Origin: JACQMJ01 sp964373495
Lineage (GTDB): Bacteria; Patescibacteriota; Minisyncoccia; Sungbacterales; SURF-37
Assembly: GCA_964373495.1 (NCBI GenBank)
Contig: CAYJUW010000027.1
Coordinates: forward strand, 1 to 11,781
Direction of reading: 5' to 3'
DNA length: 11,781 bases
The position numbers and the translations under genes were made by a program. Shown here in pieces: positions 5,728 through 10,892 of this stretch; position 1 is the stretch's first letter; each line of letters starts with the position of its first letter. The notes under the pieces are model-generated. The model made no database searches. It worked only from the letters and a program-made list of their open reading frames with translations, and was not told the origin of the DNA.

Positions 5728-6272
5728 TACTGGCGTTTTGCAGAATGCTGACCTTTGGCGTAACGGGGCAGGTTTTGCTGGATAAATTCATGGGCCCGCT
5801 TCAAAATGTTCTGGGTGTTCTTGTATTTGACGATGTGCGACGCCTCCCGGTAGGTAAACCACCCAAACCCTTCATGCTCGCGCGAGACCGCCACCTCGCG
5901 TTTTTGCGATTCCACAAGATAGTAGATGACGATTTTGAATACGGCCGGCCGCCCGCCGCTCGGAGGCCTGACCGGCTCTCGGGCATAGCGATCTACGAAC
6001 GTGTAGCGCTCGGTGGTGCGAAACCCGGAGATGATCTTCAAATCGTGGCGTTTCAGCCCGGTTTCTTCTTCCACCTCCCGCAGAAATGCGGCCGTGGCCC
6101 GCTCGCCCGGCTCGATCTTGCCTTTGGGAAAATTCCAATAGCCCCGGCCATAATAGAGAAGCAGGAATTTAAGCTGCCCGTCGCGCTCGCCCCGTAGCGT
6201 CCCGCTCCCCGCGGGACTGGTACGGGGCTCGCGCCGGAAGACCACTGCCCCGGCTGATATAACGCGCTTCAT
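5727..6272 (-). CDS. Nudix hydrolase, Ap4A-hydrolase-like, with an in-frame palindrome
   Basis: Pyrophosphatase that cleaves nucleoside diphosphates linked to another group. The complete Nudix box, from Gly51 to Leu73, includes Glu57, Arg65-Glu66 and Glu69-Glu70, matching GX5EX7REUXEEXGU. The lead-in GYWNFPKGKIEPGE and overall length (181) resemble bacterial diadenosine-tetraphosphate hydrolases, so dinucleoside polyphosphates or damaged nucleotides are likely substrates; the exact one is unknown. Residues about 14-30 (REPRTSPAGSGTLRGER) fall between strands 1 and 2 of the fold and are encoded by a 52-bp palindrome, apparently inserted in frame. The start ATG lies in one arm of an inverted repeat shared with the polX 3' flank, and its SD is weak. 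It lies downstream of polX and is coupled to ogt. Confidence 0.92.
   Translation of the reverse strand: MKRVISAGAVVFRREPRTSPAGSGTLRGERDGQLKFLLLYYGRGYWNFPKGKIEPGERATAAFLREVEEETGLKRHDLKIISGFRTTERYTFVDRYAREPVRPPSGGRPAVFKIVIYYLVESQKREVAVSREHEGFGWFTYREASHIVKYKNTQNILKRAHEFIQQNLPRYAKGQHSAKRQ
6183..6234. repeat. 52-bp palindromic element inside the Nudix gene
   Basis: Three perfect nested stems: GCGC (6183-6186) with GCGC (6231-6234); GCCCCGTA (6189-6196) with TACGGGGC (6221-6228); GTCCCGC (6199-6205) with GCGGGAC (6211-6217). They are separated by TC/TC and GC/TGG interior loops and capped by TCCCC, giving 19 base pairs in 52 bp. The element is in frame and encodes a Pro/Gly/Arg-rich loop. Confidence 0.75.
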
Positions 6273-6368
6273 CCCGTTAGAAATTCTGATTATAGCTAAA
6301 AGTGACGACTCTCCGAAAGGTAGCCCAAACGCGGCAAGTTCCGCTCGCTATGATATTTCTAACGGGAT
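6271..6368. repeat. 14-bp inverted repeats bounding the polX-Nudix gap
   Basis: ATCCCGTTAGAAAT (6271-6284) is the exact reverse complement of ATTTCTAACGGGAT (6355-6368). TATAGC (6291-6296) and GCTATG (6346-6351) roughly continue the arms. They fill the 96-bp gap between the polX stop and the Nudix start, and the Nudix ATG overlaps one arm. This is either a leader hairpin hiding the Nudix start or a small (98-bp) element with terminal inverted repeats. Confidence 0.65.
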
Positions 6369-8096
6369 TCATTTCAGTGCGTTGATAAATTCCTTTAGCG
6401 GCCTCGCGTTTAGTATATCCTTTTTTCCTGCCCATCCCCGCCGCGCCTGCGCAATACCAAACTTTAGGAACCCAAACCCATGGATGGAGTGAGCGTCGGA
6501 ATCAATGACCATTTTCACGCCAGCTTCCACGCACTTCCGGATGTACTCATCCTTGAGGTCTAGGCGCTCGGGCGAGGCGTCAATTTCAAGAATTGTGCCG
6601 GTACGCTTGGCGGCTTTTATAATCTCATCCATATCCACTTCATAGGGCGGCCGCTTGTTGATGATGCGGCCGGTGGGGTGAAAGAGGATGTCTACGTGCG
6701 GGTTTTCCATGGCCCGGGTGATGCGCGTGGTCATCTCGGATTTTGACATCTTGAAGTTTGAATGAACGGCCGCACCCACGCAATCGAGCTTGGCCAATGT
6801 TTCATCGCGAATGTCTAACTTCCCATCGGCCGTGATGTTCACTTCCGCGCCCTTCAATACGCGGAATTTTGAATTTTGCATTTTGAATTTTGAATTGATT
6901 TTATCAATCGCGGCCATTTGCTTCTCGAGTTTCTCCTCGTCGGCCCCGCCGGTCATGGCCAGCGACCGGGTGTGATCGGTAATGCAAATATACTCCAGCC
7001 CGGCCTTCTTGCCTGCCTGCGCCATATCCTCAATGGAGTTTGCCCCGTCGGTCCAGTTGGTCTGGGTCTGAAGATCGCCCTTGAGGTCCTCGTAGCCAAT
7101 GAGGCCTGTGGGGAGCTTGCCCGTCCGCGAGGCCTCAATCTCGCCGGTATTCTCGCGCATCTCGGGCTCGATGTATCGGAGGCCGAGGGCCTTATACAAA
7201 TCCTCCTCGGTCCTACCGGCCACCCGCCTCTTACCCTTGAATAGACCATACTCGGAGAGCTTCATCCCCTTCTTGATCGCAATCTTGCGGAGTTCGACAT
7301 TGTGATCCTTGGAGCCGGTGAAATAGTTCAAAGCCGCGCCGAAGGATTCGGCCGGCACCACGCGGAGGTCGCAATCAAGCCCGTTCTCCAACCGCACCAT
7401 GGATTTGGTTTCCCCGTGCGCATAGACGTGCACCACCTCCGACATTGTTACAAAGTAGTCCATCACCGGCTTGGGGTTGGACGAAATAACCAAAAAATCA
7501 GCATCGCCAATGGTCTCCTTCATCCGGCGAATTGAACCGCCGGCAATGGCTGCATCAACTCCGGGTAACTTGTTCAGACGGGCTTCAATTTCTTTGATCA
7601 AGCCGTAAATTTCTCCAAGCAAAAACCGACCGCCGGCCTTTTTCACAAACTCAATGCCTTTTAAGATATTCTCCTCGGTCTTTTGACCGAGCGTCGGAAT
7701 ATCGCGGAGCTTGCCCGCCCGCGCGGCTTTCTCTAAATCCGCCACAGTCCGAATCTTCAGCTTCTGCCAAAGTAGCTTTATCTTTTTTGGTCCGAGCCCC
7801 TCGATGGCCTTCAACTCTTCTAAATCCACCGGCACTTTCTTTTTCAGCCGCTCGTAGTCCTTGATGTGATGGGTTTTTATATATTCCTCAATCCGCTCGG
7901 CAATCCCCCGCCCCACGTCCGGAATTTCTTCGAGCGCTTTCAAGCCGCCACGCGTATAGATCTCGCGGACGTCCTCATCGAGCGCCTCGATCGAAAGCGA
8001 GGCCTTCTCAAAGGCCCGGGGCTTAAACGGCACATCGTCCATTTCAAGAAGGAGTGCCATCTCGTATAAAATTTTTGCGATCTCTTGATTGATCAT
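6369..8096 (-). CDS. polX: Bacterial PolX: DNA polymerase beta-like with PHP domain
   Basis: Gap-filling repair polymerase fused to a PHP phosphoesterase domain, 575 residues, the usual PolX length. N-terminal helix-hairpin-helix segments (IPDVGRGIAERI about 58-69; IEGLGPKKIKLL about 98-109) bind DNA. The nucleotidyltransferase site is AGGSIRRMKETIGDAD (185-200), with Asp198 and Asp200, and the third Asp lies in DCDLRVV (241-247). In the PHP domain most metal ligands are present: ITDHTR (372-377), GAEVNI (416-421), VHSNF (444-448), FHPTGR (472-477), IDSDAHS (531-537). Motif I, however, reads DLQTQTNWTDG (341-351), Gln where the classical HxH stands. Residues 401-411 (NSKFKMQNSKF) are encoded by a heptamer repeat. 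AGGA lies 7 nt before the ATG. It is first in the polX-Nudix-ogt-ZIP run and divergent from the gene at 8271. Confidence 0.95.
   Translation of the reverse strand: MINQEIAKILYEMALLLEMDDVPFKPRAFEKASLSIEALDEDVREIYTRGGLKALEEIPDVGRGIAERIEEYIKTHHIKDYERLKKKVPVDLEELKAIEGLGPKKIKLLWQKLKIRTVADLEKAARAGKLRDIPTLGQKTEENILKGIEFVKKAGGRFLLGEIYGLIKEIEARLNKLPGVDAAIAGGSIRRMKETIGDADFLVISSNPKPVMDYFVTMSEVVHVYAHGETKSMVRLENGLDCDLRVVPAESFGAALNYFTGSKDHNVELRKIAIKKGMKLSEYGLFKGKRRVAGRTEEDLYKALGLRYIEPEMRENTGEIEASRTGKLPTGLIGYEDLKGDLQTQTNWTDGANSIEDMAQAGKKAGLEYICITDHTRSLAMTGGADEEKLEKQMAAIDKINSKFKMQNSKFRVLKGAEVNITADGKLDIRDETLAKLDCVGAAVHSNFKMSKSEMTTRITRAMENPHVDILFHPTGRIINKRPPYEVDMDEIIKAAKRTGTILEIDASPERLDLKDEYIRKCVEAGVKMVIDSDAHSIHGFGFLKFGIAQARRGWAGKKDILNARPLKEFINALK
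6864..6896. repeat. Heptanucleotide array inside polX
   Basis: GAATTTT, GAATTTT, GCATTTT, GAATTTT and GAATT follow one another with a strict 7-bp period on the plus strand. It is 33 bp long, a multiple of three, so the polX frame is kept. It is much more AT-rich than its surroundings and encodes NSKFKMQNSKF just before the conserved GAEVNI strand of the PHP domain. Confidence 0.75.
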
Positions 8097-8144
8097 ATCT
8101 TCATCCTACCAAAAGTGGCGCCTTGTCGCCCCATCAGTTTTAAT

Positions 8145-8172
8145 TTGACAATATTGTGGTTATATGTAACAA
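8145..8172 (+). promoter_or_regulatory. Candidate promoter region in polX / 8271-gene divergent gap
   Basis: TTGACA (8145-8150) is a perfect -35 box, but the -10 at normal spacing (TAACAA, 8167-8172, 16-bp spacer) matches only 3 of 6. A perfect 10-bp palindrome, ACAATATTGT (8148-8157), overlaps the -35 and could be an operator. It would serve the plus-strand gene. No convincing promoter is visible for polX on the other strand. Confidence 0.35.
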
Positions 8173-8236
8173 ATCAACCGACGGACACGAGGTTGGTACC
8201 ATTCAACTAAATAAGCCGCCCAAAAGGAGGAGACTG

Positions 8237-8305
8237 ATGGTAACGCTGACAGGAAGGAAAGGAGGATCCCATGATTCAACCGAACCCTGGGGAACAACAC
8301 CTTGA
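8237..8305 (+). CDS. Possible 22-codon leader peptide
   Basis: An ATG at 8237 is preceded at 6 nt by AAAAGGAGG (8222-8230), as strong an SD as any in the window. The frame reads MVTLTGRKGGSHDSTEPW and ends at TGA 8303-8305. It overlaps the first 35 bases of the next gene in another frame, and the SD of that gene lies inside it. Translation here could open or block the downstream start. The strong SD is the main evidence; the peptide has no recognisable function, and the first SD might simply be a ribosome standby site. Confidence 0.35.
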   Translation: MVTLTGRKGGSHDSTEPWGTTP

Positions 8306-9005
8306 TCCCCGACTGGTGGCGCTGATTCAAAAGTCAGAGCGGGATGGGGGTATCTTCCTCAAAGATGTGCCTAATCCGGAAGACGCGATCGTTGAGGTAC
8401 ATACCCAAAACAGTATCTACACGATCGCGATTATCGATCTCGAGAAGGGCGAGGTCGCCATGCAGGGCGGAAAGTACCTCCCCGAGCCGGAGCTCTGCTA
8501 TTTTCGGGGGTCTACCTTCGGCGGATCGATGATCAAGGTTGGGTGGGTTGGAGTGGGCATGCACCTCGAGGTAAACTCCAGCAGAGCTGGTCTCCTTACC
8601 ACCTCATCGATCAGAACGGTGAAAGTGAAGGAGGATGGGGAGCTCGCCGGCTCCATGCGGAAGAAGGTAAAGGTGACCGCGCCCCGCGTCATGACCGAGG
8701 CTGAAGCTCGCGCCGCGATCCAGCAGTTCGTGGAGGAATCGTTCCCGCCGAACGTACGGCCAAAGGCTCTGGATATGATCGGCCGGTTCTCTCTGAATGG
8801 GCAAATCGCCATCGCAACACTCCTCCGGTACGCATTGGAGCAGGAGAAGTTCGAGCGGGCTCTCGCGCTCCTCGAACGGTTCTACCGTGAGCACTGGTTC
8901 TATCAGCACCCCGAGGTGCGCGGCGATCCGGAATTCACCACCGTGAACGCTCAGTACCTCGAACGCGCCTATGCCGAACTGGGTATCGCACTACCCAAAG
9001 GGTAA
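8271..9005 (+). CDS. Conserved-looking protein of unknown function
   Basis: I do not recognise a named family. The 244-residue protein has no signal peptide or membrane segment, so it is probably cytosolic. Two parts are visible. Residues about 38-118 are beta-rich with many glycines (IVEVHTQNSIYTIAIIDLEK, then LCYFRGSTFGGSMIKVGWVG, then LLTTSSIRTVKV). Residues about 141-244 are helical (EAEARAAIQQFVEESF, then FERALALLERFYREHWF, ending LERAYAELGIALPKG) and resemble a helical-repeat tail. The first half reads like a compact barrel or sandwich; similar Gly-rich FGGSMIK-type segments occur, from memory, in uncharacterised CPR proteins, which I cannot verify. AAAGGAGG (8258-8265) lies 5 nt before the ATG, unusually strong for this window, suggesting high expression. 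It is monocistronic, with a terminator 34 bp after the stop. Confidence 0.8.
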   Translation: MIQPNPGEQHLDPRLVALIQKSERDGGIFLKDVPNPEDAIVEVHTQNSIYTIAIIDLEKGEVAMQGGKYLPEPELCYFRGSTFGGSMIKVGWVGVGMHLEVNSSRAGLLTTSSIRTVKVKEDGELAGSMRKKVKVTAPRVMTEAEARAAIQQFVEESFPPNVRPKALDMIGRFSLNGQIAIATLLRYALEQEKFERALALLERFYREHWFYQHPEVRGDPEFTTVNAQYLERAYAELGIALPKG

Positions 9006-9038
9006 AGCAACACAACGCTCAAGAAGGCGCCAGCCTCA

Positions 9039-9068
9039 CCCCACGAACGGGTGGGGCCACTTTATTTT
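9039..9068 (+). terminator. Intrinsic terminator after the 8271 gene
   Basis: CCCCAC (9039-9044) pairs with GTGGGG (9051-9056) around GAACGG, followed after four bases by TTTATTTT (9061-9068). The stem is short but GC-rich and the tail T-rich. Its position 34 bp after the stop fits termination of that gene. Confidence 0.6.
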
Positions 9069-9103
9069 CTGCCCCTCCTTCATCACTCGCGGAGCGGGGG
9101 CGT

Positions 9104-9219
9104 GTGCTTTTGAGACCATCGCGAGGCGCGGCGGCATGGTCTCCGGCGGAGCCGGAGCGCCGCGCCGAGCGCTGAGCGAAGCTCCGCCGCTGGGCGGAGC
9201 GAGCGTGTCGAAAAAGCAC
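9104..9219. repeat. Cluster of GC-rich hairpins, REP-like
   Basis: Four perfect inverted repeats lie in 116 bp. GTGCTTTT (9104-9111) with AAAAGCAC (9212-9219) encloses the rest. Inside are GAGACCAT (9112-9119) with ATGGTCTC (9136-9143); CTCCGGC (9141-9147) with GCCGGAG (9151-9157); and GCTCCGCC (9181-9188) with GGCGGAGC (9193-9200). The outer arms make it one bounded multi-branched unit. It resembles repetitive extragenic palindromes or a structured RNA more than coding sequence. Confidence 0.55.
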
Positions 9220-9237
9220 TGCCGCCGCTCCGCATCA

Positions 9238-9309
9238 CTACACCCTCTTTTGCTCAATAAACACCCTCCCCACCGGCGTGGGGACTTTGGGCCGGATGCA
9301 GGGCCGGAA
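9238..9309 (-). pseudogene. Remnant 3' end of an MFS transporter gene
   Basis: On the minus strand this reads the last 22 codons and stop (RPCIRPKVPTPVGRVFIEQK, then RV, then TAG) of a protein whose C-terminus matches that of the MFS protein ending at 10253: 18 of 22 residues and 54 of 68 bases are identical by hand alignment. The rest of the gene is missing. Similarity ends near 9305-9309, just after the vapC stop in transcription order. It has no start of its own. It is either a displaced gene end left by insertion of the vapBC segment or the tail of a lost tandem paralog. Confidence 0.75.
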
Positions 9310-9320
9310 CGATATTGCAG

Positions 9321-9686
9321 TTAAATTGAGATGACAGTGATCCCTCTGATTCTCCCGAATTTGCGATCTCTTGTTACCAATGGGGTACCACGACTGATTG
9401 CGGTGGCAGCAATCGCAGCATCAGGGAGACTAAAGCGGTAAATTCGTTTCAGAAACGCAGTTGTTTCGGCCAACGCATCATCAAAGGGAATGGAAATGAA
9501 ATTTTTGAGAAACTTTCGCACCCGGTCGAGCTCTTGAGGTGTAAGGCCGGGCAACGCGAGCGCCTCGGCAACCGAAACGGAGGAAATAAAAAGCGCCCGA
9601 CCGTCTCTAACCCAGTCGGACACCGCCACGACCGCATTGGCCTCACCGTTAAGATAGGCAATGAGGATATTTGTATCAAGCGTCAT
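9321..9686 (-). CDS. vapC: PIN-domain toxin, VapC-like
   Basis: Predicted metal-dependent endoribonuclease toxin that cleaves tRNA, rRNA or mRNA when freed from its antitoxin. At 121 residues it is slightly short for the family. The four acidic residues of the PIN site are visible: Asp4 in LDTNILI, Glu in SVAEAL (about 41), Asp in LPDAAIAATA (about 93) and Asp in TRDRKFGRI (about 110), so it appears catalytically intact. The ATG overlaps the stop of the upstream small gene by four bases (ATGA), the normal antitoxin-toxin coupling. It ends directly against the MFS remnant. The target RNA cannot be inferred from sequence. Confidence 0.9.
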   Translation of the reverse strand: MTLDTNILIAYLNGEANAVVAVSDWVRDGRALFISSVSVAEALALPGLTPQELDRVRKFLKNFISIPFDDALAETTAFLKRIYRFSLPDAAIAATAISRGTPLVTRDRKFGRIRGITVISI

Positions 9687-9877
9687 GGGTACGACCGGTA
9701 GAGTTTAGTCAGACGCTTCTCCCATTCACGGCGAAGCTGACGCTGATACCGGAGCGGATTCACGCGTTTTTTCCCTTTCAACATCCCGACCGCTTCAACT
9801 AAGCTTCTCGGCAGATTATAGCGTGGCTTCAGGAGTCCCTGACGCGTAAGGATTTTTGCCTGGGGGACGCTGACCAT
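9683..9877 (-). CDS. Putative antitoxin of the VapC-like toxin
   Basis: A small basic protein of 64 residues from the ATG at 9877 (MVSVPQAKILTRQGLL), ending KLYRSYP. Its position directly upstream of the PIN toxin with a 4-base ATGA overlap is the main evidence. The first half (KPRYNLPRSLVEAVGMLKGKK) may form a small DNA-binding fold and the second half is a charged helix (RYQRQLRREWEKRLTKLY) suited to wrapping the toxin. I cannot assign it to AbrB, RHH or Phd types. The frame stays open to 9934, but that extension crosses the likely promoter. There is no SD, and a possible promoter would place transcription start about 2 nt before the ATG, suggesting a leaderless message. Confidence 0.6.
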   Translation of the reverse strand: MVSVPQAKILTRQGLLKPRYNLPRSLVEAVGMLKGKKRVNPLRYQRQLRREWEKRLTKLYRSYP

Positions 9878-9913
9878 ATGTTTATATGTTACCACAGCGG
9901 ATATTAAAATCAA
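9875..9913 (-). promoter_or_regulatory. Candidate vapBC promoter and operator
   Basis: On the minus strand, TTGATT (9913-9908) and TAACAT (9891-9886) are separated by 16 bp. The short inverted repeat CATAT-AAAC-ATATG (9888-9875) covers the start point and the ATG at 9877, a plausible site for autorepression by the toxin-antitoxin complex. Both boxes are imperfect. Confidence 0.3.
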
Positions 9914-9955
9914 CACTCGGTACCCATGACACACCTAATAAAGTATAGCCCTTAA

Positions 9956-10051
9956 GAGTAATCGCGAATATACGAATCCAACGCAAATATACGAATGCCG
10001 AATTCGCCACATTCGCATATTGAAACGAAATTCGTATATTCGCGACTACTC
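9956..10051. repeat. 96-bp palindrome with an ATTCG-rich core
   Basis: Outer arms: GAGTA (9956-9960), one mismatch, then TCGCGAATATACGAAT (9962-9977), pairing with ATTCGTATATTCGCGA (10030-10045), one mismatch, then TACTC (10047-10051): 21 of 22 positions pair. Inner arms: ATATACGAATG (9987-9997) with CATTCGCATAT (10010-10020), one mismatch, around the 12-nt loop CCGAATTCGCCA. The inner stem and 12-nt loop match the plan of the hairpin at 3835-3886. Confidence 0.75.
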
Positions 10052-10188
10052 CTTGCGATGCCAATCCCTGTGGTGAGTTTATCGAACCATACAAATTCTA
10101 TGCCAATCAACGAATTGCGAATGTGTTACTCTCCGCGTGCCATCCCGCAAAATTAGTGCGGGGTCATCTCAAATTCCATTGGTAGAAA

Positions 10189-10238
10189 GTTCCAACTAAC
10201 AAGCGACCGCTTTTTAGTTGGAACATTTTAGCGGTCGC
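10189..10238. repeat. Interleaved inverted repeats (A-B-A'-B') after the MFS gene
   Basis: A: GTTCCAACTAA (10189-10199) pairs with TTAGTTGGAAC (10214-10224), 11 bp. B: GCGACCGCT (10203-10211) pairs with AGCGGTCGC (10230-10238), 9 bp. Each stem encloses one arm of the other, so the RNA can form either hairpin, or both as an H-type pseudoknot. On the minus strand it lies 14 bp after the MFS stop and the hairpins are followed by TTGTT and TTTCT, so it may terminate MFS transcription. Confidence 0.65.
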
Positions 10239-10252
10239 CATCTTTGGCCTGC

Positions 10253-10891
10253 TCACACCCTCTTTTGCTCCAAAAACACCCTTCCCGCCGGACTCGGAAC
10301 TTTGGGGCGGATATAAGGCCTCAAAAAAAGGAGAATGACGAGGCCGATCGTCATGAGCGTACCGTTGATGAGAAAGAGCGGCCGGATGCCGATTAGCCCC
10401 ACGAGAATGCCATTCAACACCCCGCCGAGTGCCGCACCGCCGCCGAGCGAGAAGCTCGACTGGAGCGTCCACTCAAACCCCTCGGAACCGGAATCAATAT
10501 GCCGCGTGAAGATCGCGTAGAGCGGCGGCACGGCGAACGCGTCGCCGACTGCTATCATGGCCTGAATGAGAAACACATGCCATAATTCCCCGGCGAAATA
10601 CATGAGGAATATGCCGAGCGTGGTTATGCCGATACCGATGAGGAGCGAGTAATAGTCGTCAATTTCGCCATGGTTCTTATCAATCCAGCGCGCAACAGGG
10701 AGCTGGAGAATGGATTTCACGACCCAGTAAATCGCCGACGCAAACCCCACGGCCGCGGCTGCCGCGCCGATGTCCTGCACGATAAAAAGCGCAAAGACGG
10801 GCACGGATAAGCTCGCCGCGACCGTAAATACGAACTGCGCGAAAATGATGACGAGAATAACTTGGTTAAACTTGAAGGGACGGAAACGCAT
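10253..10891 (-). CDS. Half-length MFS-type transporter (6 TM)
   Basis: Integral membrane protein with major facilitator features but only 212 residues and about six membrane segments (roughly 9-38, 45-66, 80-100, 103-125, 143-168, 170-190), half of a normal 12-TM MFS carrier. The TM2-TM3 loop VARWIDKNHGEID (66-78) resembles MFS motif A. VGDAFAVPPLYAIFTRHID (115-133) fits the TM4-5 region of MFS proteins. The C-terminus (PSPAGRVFLEQKRV) is soluble and is duplicated as a remnant at 9238-9309. I take the ATG at 10891 as the start: it follows the upstream stop by one base (TAA T ATG), so translation is probably coupled. A homodimer or a partner half would be required for a full pore. Substrate unknown. 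No frameshift is seen, so the short form appears genuine. Confidence 0.8.
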   Translation of the reverse strand: MRFRPFKFNQVILVIIFAQFVFTVAASLSVPVFALFIVQDIGAAAAAVGFASAIYWVVKSILQLPVARWIDKNHGEIDDYYSLLIGIGITTLGIFLMYFAGELWHVFLIQAMIAVGDAFAVPPLYAIFTRHIDSGSEGFEWTLQSSFSLGGGAALGGVLNGILVGLIGIRPLFLINGTLMTIGLVILLFLRPYIRPKVPSPAGRVFLEQKRV

Positions 10892-10892
10892 A

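Larger units (their letters stand above)
9006..9320. other. 315-bp gene-free stretch: terminator, hairpin cluster, MFS remnant
   Basis: Between the gene ending at 9005 and the vapC stop at 9321 there is no credible gene. It contains a terminator (9039-9068), a GC-rich hairpin cluster (9104-9219) and the remnant of an MFS 3' end (9238-9309), each listed separately. Open frames on both strands here are by-products of the GC-rich palindromes. Confidence 0.7.
9914..10252. other. Gene-free repeat-rich stretch upstream of vapBC
   Basis: This interval between the vapBC promoter and the MFS stop at 10253 holds a large palindrome (9956-10051), a short hairpin CCCGC/GCGGG (10144-10148 with 10158-10162) and an interleaved pair of inverted repeats (10189-10238). 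Otherwise I see no gene; the open frames across it are interrupted by or built from the palindromes. Confidence 0.65.

Noticed and set aside
5352..6896. CRISPR array among the short repeats
   Set aside because: The repeats are 7-bp tandem units without spacers; no cas gene is present.
8971..9324. Open frames on both strands across 8971-9324 (117 codons plus, up to 73 codons minus)
   Set aside because: They run through a terminator, the GC-rich hairpin cluster and the MFS remnant. Such palindromic repeats often leave spurious open frames.
10189..10238. Integron attC-like site
   Set aside because: The symmetry is that of interleaved perfect repeats; R' and R'' core sites with the expected spacing are not present and there is no integrase.
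10164..10472. A 102-codon minus-strand open frame
   Set aside because: Overlaps the MFS gene in another frame and runs through the interleaved hairpins; no SD and no protein features.
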